The notes beneath the pieces were generated by a model that was not told the origin of the DNA, searched no databases, and saw nothing but the letters and a program-made list of their open reading frames with translations. A stretch of DNA of 12,772 bases from Thermoproteus sp. UBA157 (GTDB taxonomy: Archaea > Thermoproteota > Thermoprotei > Thermoproteales > Thermoproteaceae): positions 1 through 12,772 of the forward strand of contig DANS01000012.1 in the NCBI GenBank assembly GCA_002497345.1, in the 5' to 3' direction. Below are positions 7,123 through 12,772 of the stretch, in pieces (the first letter of the stretch is position 1; each line of letters opens with the position of its first letter). The position numbers and the translations under genes are program-made.

Positions 7123-8226
7123 TTAATGTAATGAGATAAAAGGTAATAACTGGAGTAACCACAGAGGCGCCGAGGCGCCGAAGACCGCCGCGGCCAACGC
7201 CGATGCTTGCGGGCGCATGCCTGCGCCGGCCGCGACGGTTGAGGCCAAGCGCACGTAGTAGATGATAGACCACGCCACGTTGGCGAGCAGATAAAGCGCG
7301 ATGGCTAAGCCCATCGTTTGCGAGGTCAGAATAAACAGGGCCAGCTTGGGCCAGAAGCCGAGGAGCGGCGGAACGCCAACTTGATTGAGGGCCAGCACAT
7401 ACGCCGACCAGCGCGGCCCCGGCGACGAGAGCTGGGAGAACAAGCCCATGGCGCCTATCGAGTCGGCAAACATCAAAAACGGCGCGAGCGGCTTGTAGAC
7501 CGCGAAGGCCAAAATCGCCATGCCGGCGTGGAGGACCGAGGCGAAGCCGAGGAGCCTCCTCGGGTCCCTGCTGGTGGTTGCGCCCAAATTACCGGCTAAC
7601 ATAGTCGCGGCCGCTATGGGCACAGACGCTTGAGCCGGTACGTCCAAGGGGAGCAACATGAGGGCGAACGCAGCTCCTAGCTTCGTGAGCCCCGAGATTA
7701 ACACGAGGCCCTCGGGCGCCGACCTCCCGAAGACGTCTGGGACCCAGTAGAAGGCGGGGAAGGCGCCGAGCTCGAGGGCGATGCCAGAGAAGTCTAGGGC
7801 CGATCCCAGCGGACCGCCTATGGATAAGCCGGCCACCACGAGGCTACCGGCTACTGTCGAAATCACGAAGTATCTAAACAAGGCCTCGGCGCTTTCGGGG
7901 TCTAGGGACATCGCTATCAACGCGCCCGGCGCGGCCACAGCAATGGCGAAGCCCAGCGCCTCCATGTACGGTTGCGGGGATGCCATGAGCAACACGCCGT
8001 ATATAGACAGCGCCGACGCCAAGCCCGAGTAGTCCTTGAGGCGCCCTCTAGGCACTAGGAAGGGCGCCAGGAGGTAGGGCGCTAGGAGCAACGCTAAAAG
8101 CGGCTTGCCCGATAGGCTCAACAGATAGGCCGCGTAGGCGAACGCCGCAGCGTCTATCAAATACGCGGCCGCGCCCCCCTCGAGGACCCTACGCACTGCT
8201 ACGTAGAGCGGAAGTTGCCACATCAT
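7123..8226 (-). CDS. nuoN: complex I antiporter-like subunit NuoN
   Basis: A 367-residue, strongly hydrophobic protein of the Mrp-antiporter-like family, shorter than bacterial NuoN (about 485 residues). NuoN-type text includes SAEALFRYFVISTVAGSLVVAG (112-133), AFPAFYWVPDVFG (155-167), SGLTKLGAAFAL with the pump Lys182, GNLGATTSRDPRRLLGFASVLHAGM (212-236), and a PPLLGFWPKLALF stretch with the second Lys. The TM5 Glu of the family is not evident: aligning GVLLMASPQP onward with NuoN puts Ile95 at that place. It begins ATGATG, the first ATG overlapping the nuoL stop. It is the last gene of the membrane-arm operon. Assignment as N rather than M or L rests on these motifs and on its position. Confidence 0.8.
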   Translation of the reverse strand: MMWQLPLYVAVRRVLEGGAAAYLIDAAAFAYAAYLLSLSGKPLLALLLAPYLLAPFLVPRGRLKDYSGLASALSIYGVLLMASPQPYMEALGFAIAVAAPGALIAMSLDPESAEALFRYFVISTVAGSLVVAGLSIGGPLGSALDFSGIALELGAFPAFYWVPDVFGRSAPEGLVLISGLTKLGAAFALMLLPLDVPAQASVPIAAATMLAGNLGATTSRDPRRLLGFASVLHAGMAILAFAVYKPLAPFLMFADSIGAMGLFSQLSSPGPRWSAYVLALNQVGVPPLLGFWPKLALFILTSQTMGLAIALYLLANVAWSIIYYVRLASTVAAGAGMRPQASALAAAVFGASAPLWLLQLLPFISLH

Positions 8227-9788
8227 AGCAACATCAAGGCGACGAATACGGCCAAGACCGAGGCGCCGGCCGCATAGGCGTAGACTTGCACGTCAATCGA
8301 TGCCAAACGCGACGAGAGCTTCTTGACGGCCTCGACTAGGCCAACGTGTAGTGCGTCGTCCACGGCCTTGTCGAGACCGGCGATGCCTCTGCTGAGCGCG
8401 AGCCACGCCGAGGGGGCTCGCAGAAGCGCTCTGTCGAGCCGCAGATCTAAACGGCCTACGGCGACTGCGACTACGGCCAACGCCCTCCCGGCCGCCGCGA
8501 AGAGCTCCGGCAAGTAGAGCCGCCTCTCCATAGCCTCGAGCCGCGGGGGTTTATACAAGGCCAAGCCCGCCAAAGCAGCTGACCAGAGCAAGTCGGGCGC
8601 GCTGGGCGGCCCCGAGAGCGCCAGAGCCGCCGCTATTAGCGCAATAGCCGACAGCGGGGTGAGGCCTCCCTCTGTCCTCGCCCCGAGGACGAGCCTCCCG
8701 ATATACCCTGCTGTTAGGGCCGAGAACGCAAGCTCCCACTCCGGCATAAGGCCCTTGGCCTCTGCGCCCGCCGGCGTGAAGCCCAAGAGCGTAGCCAACG
8801 AGAGGGCCATGGCGGCTTTCGCGGGCAGGGAGTAGCCCTCGGGGAATCTGGTCCCCCTCTCGTGGACGGCCTCCCCTACTGCCATGAACAGAGACGCCTT
8901 GGCGAAGCCGTGCGCGACGATTAGGGACGTAGCTGCCGCCGGGCTCGAGACGGAGAAGGCAGTCGCGAGCCCCAAGTAAGACGCCGTGGAGGCCGCCAGC
9001 AGGATCTTGGGCTCCCTCTGCCACAAGGCGATGAGCCCCCCGTAGGCAGCCGTGATGAGGCCGACTATGAAGGCGTAGGCCCAATAGGGCTCTAGCGCTT
9101 GGTGTAATCTAACAAGGAGTATCGGCCCGGCCGCCACCATCGTGGCGCTGTGTAGCAGAGCCGACACTGGCGTCGGCGCCGACATCGCAGTCATGAGCCA
9201 ATCCGTGAACGGCAGCTGGGCCGACTTTACGAAGGCGGCCAACATTATCAAGAAGGCGGCCGCCGGCTGAAGCGCACGCCATGAGGAGATCTCGGGGCCG
9301 TACTGAGCCGCCGCTATGGCCATGCCCACGGCTAGAGCCGCGGTCCCCAGCTCCACAGTCGCTATGGCCCTCAAGGCCGAGTCGGAGGGCATCCAGAGCC
9401 ATCTCGCGAACCTCCCGGCGCGGCCGTCCCCCACAGCGCCCAGCTCATCGCCGTCTTTGTAGGTCAATATCAAGGCCCAGCTGGACGCGTCTAGGCCGCC
9501 CCACCCAGCCAAGGCCCACAGCCAGTTATTCGACGTGAGGAACAACAACATGGAGCCGTAGAAGGCGTCGAGCCACGCCCAGTACCAGCCGGCCCTCTCG
9601 GCGTTTTTCATGTACCACAAGGAGTAGACCGCGGTTAGGAGGAAGACGAAGTTCAGAAGATCAAGCAGCCTATCGCCGAGTCCCGTAAGGGCTATGACGG
9701 CCAGCGCCGACGCTATAGCGCCGACGCCCCTTCTGCTCCAAGCATCGACTACGGCGGCGATGAAGGGCAGAAGAGGCGCTAGATCCAT
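8223..9788 (-). CDS. nuoL: complex I antiporter-like subunit NuoL
   Basis: A 521-residue membrane protein. The core antiporter domain has FVKSAQLPFTDWLMTAMSAP (186-205) with TPVSALLHSATMVAAG, matching NuoL and containing the pump Lys188 and a conserved His213. HGFAKASLFMAVGEAVH follows in the TM10-11 region. After the core, residues of about 430-521 give a charged amphipathic stretch (GLDKAVDDALHVGLVEAVKKL) and a final hydrophobic helix. This resembles the lateral helix and anchor of NuoL, though the protein is shorter than the bacterial one (about 610). TM5 reads NWLWALAGWGGLDASSWALI, so the family's WEG glutamate is Gly97 here, with Asp100 close by. It overlaps nuoM by 10 bp; no convincing ribosome site precedes the ATG, suggesting translational coupling. 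Confidence 0.85.
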   Translation of the reverse strand: MDLAPLLPFIAAVVDAWSRRGVGAIASALAVIALTGLGDRLLDLLNFVFLLTAVYSLWYMKNAERAGWYWAWLDAFYGSMLLFLTSNNWLWALAGWGGLDASSWALILTYKDGDELGAVGDGRAGRFARWLWMPSDSALRAIATVELGTAALAVGMAIAAAQYGPEISSWRALQPAAAFLIMLAAFVKSAQLPFTDWLMTAMSAPTPVSALLHSATMVAAGPILLVRLHQALEPYWAYAFIVGLITAAYGGLIALWQREPKILLAASTASYLGLATAFSVSSPAAATSLIVAHGFAKASLFMAVGEAVHERGTRFPEGYSLPAKAAMALSLATLLGFTPAGAEAKGLMPEWELAFSALTAGYIGRLVLGARTEGGLTPLSAIALIAAALALSGPPSAPDLLWSAALAGLALYKPPRLEAMERRLYLPELFAAAGRALAVVAVAVGRLDLRLDRALLRAPSAWLALSRGIAGLDKAVDDALHVGLVEAVKKLSSRLASIDVQVYAYAAGASVLAVFVALMLL

Positions 9789-11017
9789 GGCGCGAACAAC
9801 AACGCGTACGGCGCGATTGAGGCCAACAACATGGGCAACGCCATGGCGAGCGGCGGCGTCGCGCTCGCCTTGCCCGCCTTATACAACTTGTCGAAAAGCC
9901 AGAAGTTGTACACGGCAGTCGCGAAGAGCGCAACGTAGAGGAGCGGGGCGAGCGGAGGCGGAGACGACAGCGCCAAATACGCCTTGCCCAACAGCGTTAT
10001 GCCGAAGACGCCTGCGAGGGCCACGAGCCCCAGCGCGGAGCCCACGAAGGACCACGGGTCCAGCCGTAAGCGGCCGAGCCTCCTCTCGTTCTGGGTCGTT
10101 ATACCTATCCCGGAGACCATGAACATGGCCGCCTTCGCCAAGGCGTGGCCCACGAAGAGGAGCACAACGGCCTCCTTGTCGCCCAGCGCGGCCGCCGCGG
10201 CGAGGAGGCCCATGTTGGCTATCGTCGAATCGGCGAGGGCCCTCTTTATATCGGATTCTCTGAAGACGAGGAGGGAGCCGTAGACTGCGGTGATCGCTCC
10301 ATATATCGCGATGGCGTTCGCCGGGAGGGGCGTGCGGGGCAGTAGCGCCAGAAGCCAGTACGACATAAGGCCCACGTGTATCGGCGACAACAAGGCGGAG
10401 AGAGGCGTCGGAGCCTCGGCGTGGGCGTAGGGGAGCCAGAAGTGCACGCCGGCTGTGCCCATCTTGACCAAGAGGCCGAATATCGCCAATGCGGCGGGGA
10501 GGAACGGCAGATAATACGGCGGCGCGTACCTCCCGGAGAGGGCAACGCCTATGAGAAAGGCTATGGAGCCGATCTGGGACCACAGGAAGTACATAACCCC
10601 TATCCTCGCCCTATCGCCGTAGCCGAAGTAGTAAATAAGCAAGAAGCTCGTTACGACGGCCGACTCCATCGCTACGAAGACGTATATCAAATTATCGAAA
10701 GCGGGTATCAGCTCCAGCGCGATCACGTAGAGGGCCATGACGCCGTAGAACCAATTGCCCAAACCTCTGTGCTCCGCGTACTCCTTTGAATAGACCAACA
10801 CGGCGAGGCCCAACAACGCCGTAGCGGCGACGAAGACGCCCGCGTATCCTCCGAAATCGAGCATAGCGGGGCCCACGTAGGGTAGAGCGCCTAGCTCTAG
10901 GCGTCTGCCCAACAACAACAAGGTCAACGCGATGGACGCAAGCGATGGGGCGAGCCCTAACCTCAACCCTAGAACGGCCAAGAACACGGAAGCCGCGAGC
11001 ACTACGGCCTCAATCAT
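9779..11017 (-). CDS. nuoM: complex I antiporter-like subunit NuoM
   Basis: A 412-residue antiporter-like subunit, shorter than bacterial NuoM (about 500). It carries the NuoM-type LVKMGTAGVHFWLPYAHAEAP signature (183-203) with Lys185 and an HAEAPTP turn. It also has KRALADSTIANMG, and HALAKAAMFMVSGI. The TM5 glutamate is kept at Glu118 (VFVAMESAVVTSFLLI), unlike in the neighbouring L and N subunits. Near the C-terminus, FGITLLGKAY has Lys where bacterial NuoM has Glu407. It lies before nuoL in transcription order, the reverse of the usual L-M order. The start ATG overlaps nuoK by 8 bp. Naming it M rather than L depends on these motifs and on the lack of a lateral-helix extension. Confidence 0.8.
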   Translation of the reverse strand: MIEAVVLAASVFLAVLGLRLGLAPSLASIALTLLLLGRRLELGALPYVGPAMLDFGGYAGVFVAATALLGLAVLVYSKEYAEHRGLGNWFYGVMALYVIALELIPAFDNLIYVFVAMESAVVTSFLLIYYFGYGDRARIGVMYFLWSQIGSIAFLIGVALSGRYAPPYYLPFLPAALAIFGLLVKMGTAGVHFWLPYAHAEAPTPLSALLSPIHVGLMSYWLLALLPRTPLPANAIAIYGAITAVYGSLLVFRESDIKRALADSTIANMGLLAAAAALGDKEAVVLLFVGHALAKAAMFMVSGIGITTQNERRLGRLRLDPWSFVGSALGLVALAGVFGITLLGKAYLALSSPPPLAPLLYVALFATAVYNFWLFDKLYKAGKASATPPLAMALPMLLASIAPYALLFAPWI

Positions 11018-11231
11018 GGCTCAGCTTGAAGGCCGCTGCTATTAGCAACAAGGTGTCGGCGACTCCCACAGCCGACGCGGCCGCGACCATGTTGGGATCG
11101 CCCGACGCGATCGCGGCCGCTATGGCGCCCAGCACCGTTAGCTCCGCGCCGATTATGGTCCTAATCCTATCTCTAGACGCCAAGATCACGACGAGACCCG
11201 CGATTAACAAGGCGAGGAAGAGGGGGGTCAT
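11010..11231 (-). CDS. nuoK: complex I small membrane subunit NuoK (short)
   Basis: A 73-residue protein with three predicted membrane helices, clearly shorter than typical NuoK (about 100). TM2 keeps the conserved glutamate in GAELTVLG (Glu30, equivalent to E. coli Glu36). In TM3 the second ion-path glutamate (E. coli Glu72) is apparently Asp59 (VGVADTLLLI), or one residue off in alignment. RDRIRTIIGAEL matches the NLLRMLLGLEL pattern. The ATG overlaps the nuoJ stop as ATGA and has TGAGG upstream. Its place between J and M fits the conserved J-K order. Confidence 0.8.
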   Translation of the reverse strand: MTPLFLALLIAGLVVILASRDRIRTIIGAELTVLGAIAAAIASGDPNMVAAASAVGVADTLLLIAAAFKLSHD

Positions 11232-11620
11232 GGCCTCAGCCTCAACGCAACGAGCAAGGCGAACAACACAAACGCGGTTATCGGCAACAAGACGTTGGGG
11301 TCGACCGGCTTGGGCTGAGGCATACCGCCGGGGAGGAGGCCCAAGGCCGCGAGGGACAAGGGGAGGGCCGCGTGTGGCCTCATCGCGGTCTTGGCTCCGT
11401 TTTCCGACACGGCCGCGGCGGCCACTATGACCAGCACGAGCGCCGAGGCTATATAGGCGAGCGCCACAAGCACGAAGAGCGCAGGATACCCCACGGCCGC
11501 CGCGTATCCGGCCGTCAAGAGGCCTATTGCCAGCAACGTAAACGCCGCCAGCACGTTGTCCCTTGTCTTAAGTATGGCTAAAAACCCCAATGATGCGAGT
11601 ATAATGAACAAGAGATCCAT
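11228..11620 (-). CDS. nuoJ: complex I membrane subunit NuoJ
   Basis: A 130-residue protein with about five membrane helices, somewhat shorter than bacterial NuoJ (165-200). The third helix, ALFVLVALAYIASALVLVIV, corresponds to the family's AVAQVLVYVGAVMVLFLF helix. Sequence identity is low, so the call leans on topology and on nuoK following it. The ATG at 11620 (MDLLFII) is preferred over one at 11656: AGGAGG lies two bases upstream and the protein then begins at its first helix, whereas the longer version adds a charged, soluble dozen residues overlapping the promoter. It is the first gene of the membrane-arm operon. Confidence 0.75.
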   Translation of the reverse strand: MDLLFIILASLGFLAILKTRDNVLAAFTLLAIGLLTAGYAAAVGYPALFVLVALAYIASALVLVIVAAAAVSENGAKTAMRPHAALPLSLAALGLLPGGMPQPKPVDPNVLLPITAFVLFALLVALRLRP

Positions 11621-11674
11621 GTCCTCCTGTTCGGCATATCTTTTAAACTTTTCCAATTATATATGGAAATTTCC
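11621..11674 (-). promoter_or_regulatory. promoter and possible operator of the nuoJKMLN operon
   Basis: On the - strand ATATATAA (11664-11657) lies about 40 bases before the nuoJ ATG, predicting transcription start near 11634 and a leader of about 14 bases with the AGGAGG site. A perfect 10-bp palindrome GGAAATTTCC (11665-11674) sits directly upstream, in the BRE position. TTCCA (11651-11655) and TGGAA (11664-11668) form a second dyad around the TATA box. A TTTAAAAG at 11646-11639 is an alternative TATA box but would leave no leader. The dyads could be operators, though AT-rich promoters are often palindromic by chance. Confidence 0.5.
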
Positions 11675-11718
11675 TCAATAGCTCGTAAGGAAAATTATAC
11701 TTATCTAAAATGTTGTAT

Positions 11719-12303
11719 TTACCGCTTCTGCCTTACGGCGTGCACCCTCAATATGCCCGGGGCGGTGGCCATCTCCCTGATCTCATAGCCGAGCTCTTTC
11801 AAGAGGCACTTCACGGCCGCCGCCGTCGCCTCGACGCTCTCTAAGCTGTACCCCACGCCGATTACGTCCATGTGGAACTCGTCCCCCTCGGCCTTTACGT
11901 CGAACCTCCTGGCCGGAACGGCCTTAGCTATATACGAGGCCAAGCCCACCGCCCCCTCGAGCCCGCCGAATACCGCCTTGATGTAGCCTGCCATCATCCT
12001 GCCTCCCTCGCACCAAGCCCTCTCGACCACCTCTGGGTTCGCCCTATATATTTCCACTATCATTCTGTCCAGCACCCTGCCCGGCACTGGGACCATCTCT
12101 AGCTCGGTAACTACTCTGTAGAACTGGGCCATCTCCCTTATCTGAGATGCGCTATAGCCTTGCTTGACTAGCTCGAGGCCCATCCCCAATATCTGGTTGG
12201 CCAAGGCGAACTGCGTCATGCCCAGTTGCTCGGCCACATCGGCCAAGGTCTCCGCGACCTCCTTGGATACAGCTATGTTCACTCTATCCCCCCTCTTGCT
12301 CAC
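11719..12303 (-). CDS. ribbon-helix-helix DNA-binding protein with unknown C-terminal domain
   Basis: About 194 residues. The N-terminus looks like a ribbon-helix-helix (RHH, CopG/NikR-like) domain: a strand DRVNIAVS (6-13), then helix KEVAETLADVAEQLG, then helix MTQFALANQILGMGLELVKQ. Residues of about 60-194 form a separate alpha/beta region (MMAGYIKAVFGGLEGAVGLA, then DEFHMDVIGVGYSLESVEATAAAVKCLLKELGYE) that I do not recognise; it might bind a ligand or mediate oligomerisation. A GTG at 12303 is chosen as start because a TATA box lies about 24 bases before it, giving a leaderless transcript; a TTG at 12309 would add two residues. It is 98 bp upstream of nuoJ on the same strand with no strong terminator between, so it may regulate or be partly co-transcribed with the nuo operon. 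The link is inferred only from position. Confidence 0.75.
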   Translation of the reverse strand: MSKRGDRVNIAVSKEVAETLADVAEQLGMTQFALANQILGMGLELVKQGYSASQIREMAQFYRVVTELEMVPVPGRVLDRMIVEIYRANPEVVERAWCEGGRMMAGYIKAVFGGLEGAVGLASYIAKAVPARRFDVKAEGDEFHMDVIGVGYSLESVEATAAAVKCLLKELGYEIREMATAPGILRVHAVRQKR

Positions 12304-12319
12304 GGACAAAACTGAATGG

Positions 12320-12333
12320 GTATATAAATATAC
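12320..12333 (-). promoter_or_regulatory. TATA box and dyad of the RHH gene
   Basis: GTATATAAATATAC is a 6-2-6 perfect inverted repeat. On the - strand it supplies a TATTTATA box whose centre is about 24 bases from the GTG at 12303, the right spacing for a leaderless archaeal gene. The symmetry could be an autoregulatory operator for an RHH dimer, or just a symmetric TATA box. A further dyad, GGCG-7 nt-CGCC, lies at 12359-12373 between the two divergent promoters. Confidence 0.5.
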
Positions 12334-12401
12334 ACATAGGTCGGAGCCTTGTACATATGGCGAGTCTTGCGCCGTAGCTATATAGCGCCCCTCTTAGAAA
12401 C

Positions 12402-12446
12402 AAAATTTATATAGAGGCCTGTTCGCGACACCATGCTGGGGATCGG
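12402..12446 (+). promoter_or_regulatory. promoter and short leader of cimA
   Basis: AAAATTTATATAG (12402-12414) is a clear archaeal TATA box on the + strand, predicting transcription start near 12433-12437. An ATG at 12433 falls exactly there but is out of frame with cimA and closes after 12 codons at 12469-12471. The in-frame GTG at 12447 would have a leader of about 10-14 bases containing GGGGATC, a partial match to the archaeal GGTGATC ribosome site. Confidence 0.55.
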
Positions 12447-12772
12447 GTGGAGGTCCTCGACACGACCTTAAGAGATGGGGCGCAAGGCGCGAACGTCTCG
12501 TTCACGCTGGAGGACAAGGTCAGGATCGCTCTGAAGCTCGACGAGCTGGGCGTCGACTACATAGAGGGCGGTTGGCCCTATTCGAACCCCAAGGACTACG
12601 AGTTCTTCAAGGCGATGAAGAACTACGGGCTGAGGCGCGCCAAGCTGGCGGCCTTCGGGAGCACGAGACGCAAGGGGGTGCGCCCCGATAAGGACGCAAG
12701 CTTGAACTCTTTGATAAAAGCCGATGTGCCCGTAGCGGTGATATTCGGCAAGAGCTGGACGCTCCACGTGGA
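12447..12772 (+). CDS. cimA: (R)-citramalate synthase, N-terminal part (cut by window end)
   Basis: The first 108 residues of a DRE-TIM metallolyase, open to the window end. The DTTLRDGAQ motif (5-13) gives the catalytic Arg and a metal-binding Asp. ELGVDYIEGGWPYSNPKD (33-50), AAFGSTRRKG and VAVIFGKSWTLHV are the pattern of citramalate synthases of the GGWP type rather than of 2-isopropylmalate synthases, which usually read EAGFP. CimA condenses pyruvate with acetyl-CoA to (R)-citramalate, the first step of the pyruvate route to isoleucine. The in-frame start seems to be GTG at 12447; a better-placed ATG at 12433 is in another frame, so a start-site error or frameshift is possible. It is divergent from the RHH gene. 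Substrate call is by motif only. Confidence 0.88.
   Translation, partial: MEVLDTTLRDGAQGANVSFTLEDKVRIALKLDELGVDYIEGGWPYSNPKDYEFFKAMKNYGLRRAKLAAFGSTRRKGVRPDKDASLNSLIKADVPVAVIFGKSWTLHV

Noticed and set aside
12468..12767. 99-codon frame on the - strand opposite cimA
   Set aside because: The + strand reads an unmistakable citramalate synthase with the DTTLRDG and GGWP motifs, so this is its antisense shadow.
1..12772. tRNA, rRNA, CRISPR array, insertion sequence or transposase
   Set aside because: No cloverleaf, rRNA-like core, regular repeats, terminal inverted repeats or transposase motifs were visible on either strand by eye. A covariance-model scan was not possible.

Overview
The window looks like a chromosome segment from a GC-rich, hyperthermophilic crenarchaeon, probably of the Thermoproteus/Pyrobaculum group. 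The basis is archaeal-type promoters (AT-rich TATA boxes about 26 nt before starts), GGAGG-type ribosome binding sites, a complex I without NADH-binding subunits, a multi-subunit pyruvate:ferredoxin oxidoreductase (POR), and a crenarchaeal-style NuoD motif (GPQHPGSGH). The exact genus is an inference.

Layout. Positions 1-608 hold an AT-rich stretch and what appears to be a decayed, repeatedly frameshifted gene on the + strand. From 609 to about 12.3 kb nearly everything lies on the - strand, so genes are transcribed from high to low coordinates. There are two tightly packed operons. The upstream one (11620 to 7123) encodes the membrane pump arm of a complex I-like enzyme in the order nuoJ-nuoK-nuoM-nuoL-nuoN. 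After a 93-bp AT-rich gap holding a probable terminator and a promoter, the second operon (7029 to 609) begins with three genes for POR (a gamma-delta fusion, alpha, beta). It runs without a break into the connecting part of complex I: nuoI-nuoH-nuoA-nuoB-nuoD. Most junctions are 4-bp ATGA overlaps, pointing to translational coupling.

Upstream of nuoJ, on the same strand, is a gene for a ribbon-helix-helix (RHH) DNA-binding protein, a plausible but unproven local regulator. Divergent from it, the + strand carries the start of an (R)-citramalate synthase gene (cimA), cut by the window end.

How the parts fit together. POR oxidises pyruvate to acetyl-CoA and CO2 and puts low-potential electrons on ferredoxin. 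The complex I here has the Fe-S relay (NuoB, NuoI), the quinone-site subunit (NuoD), and membrane subunits A, H, J, K, L, M and N. It has no nuoE, nuoF, nuoG or nuoC in this window. The gene fusion of POR with the connecting module suggests that reduced ferredoxin, or POR itself, is the electron donor, giving a pyruvate-to-quinone ion-pumping system. Several residues normally essential for ion pumping or quinone binding look substituted (TM5 Glu in NuoL and NuoN, the quinone Tyr in NuoD), which makes the enzyme worth closer study.
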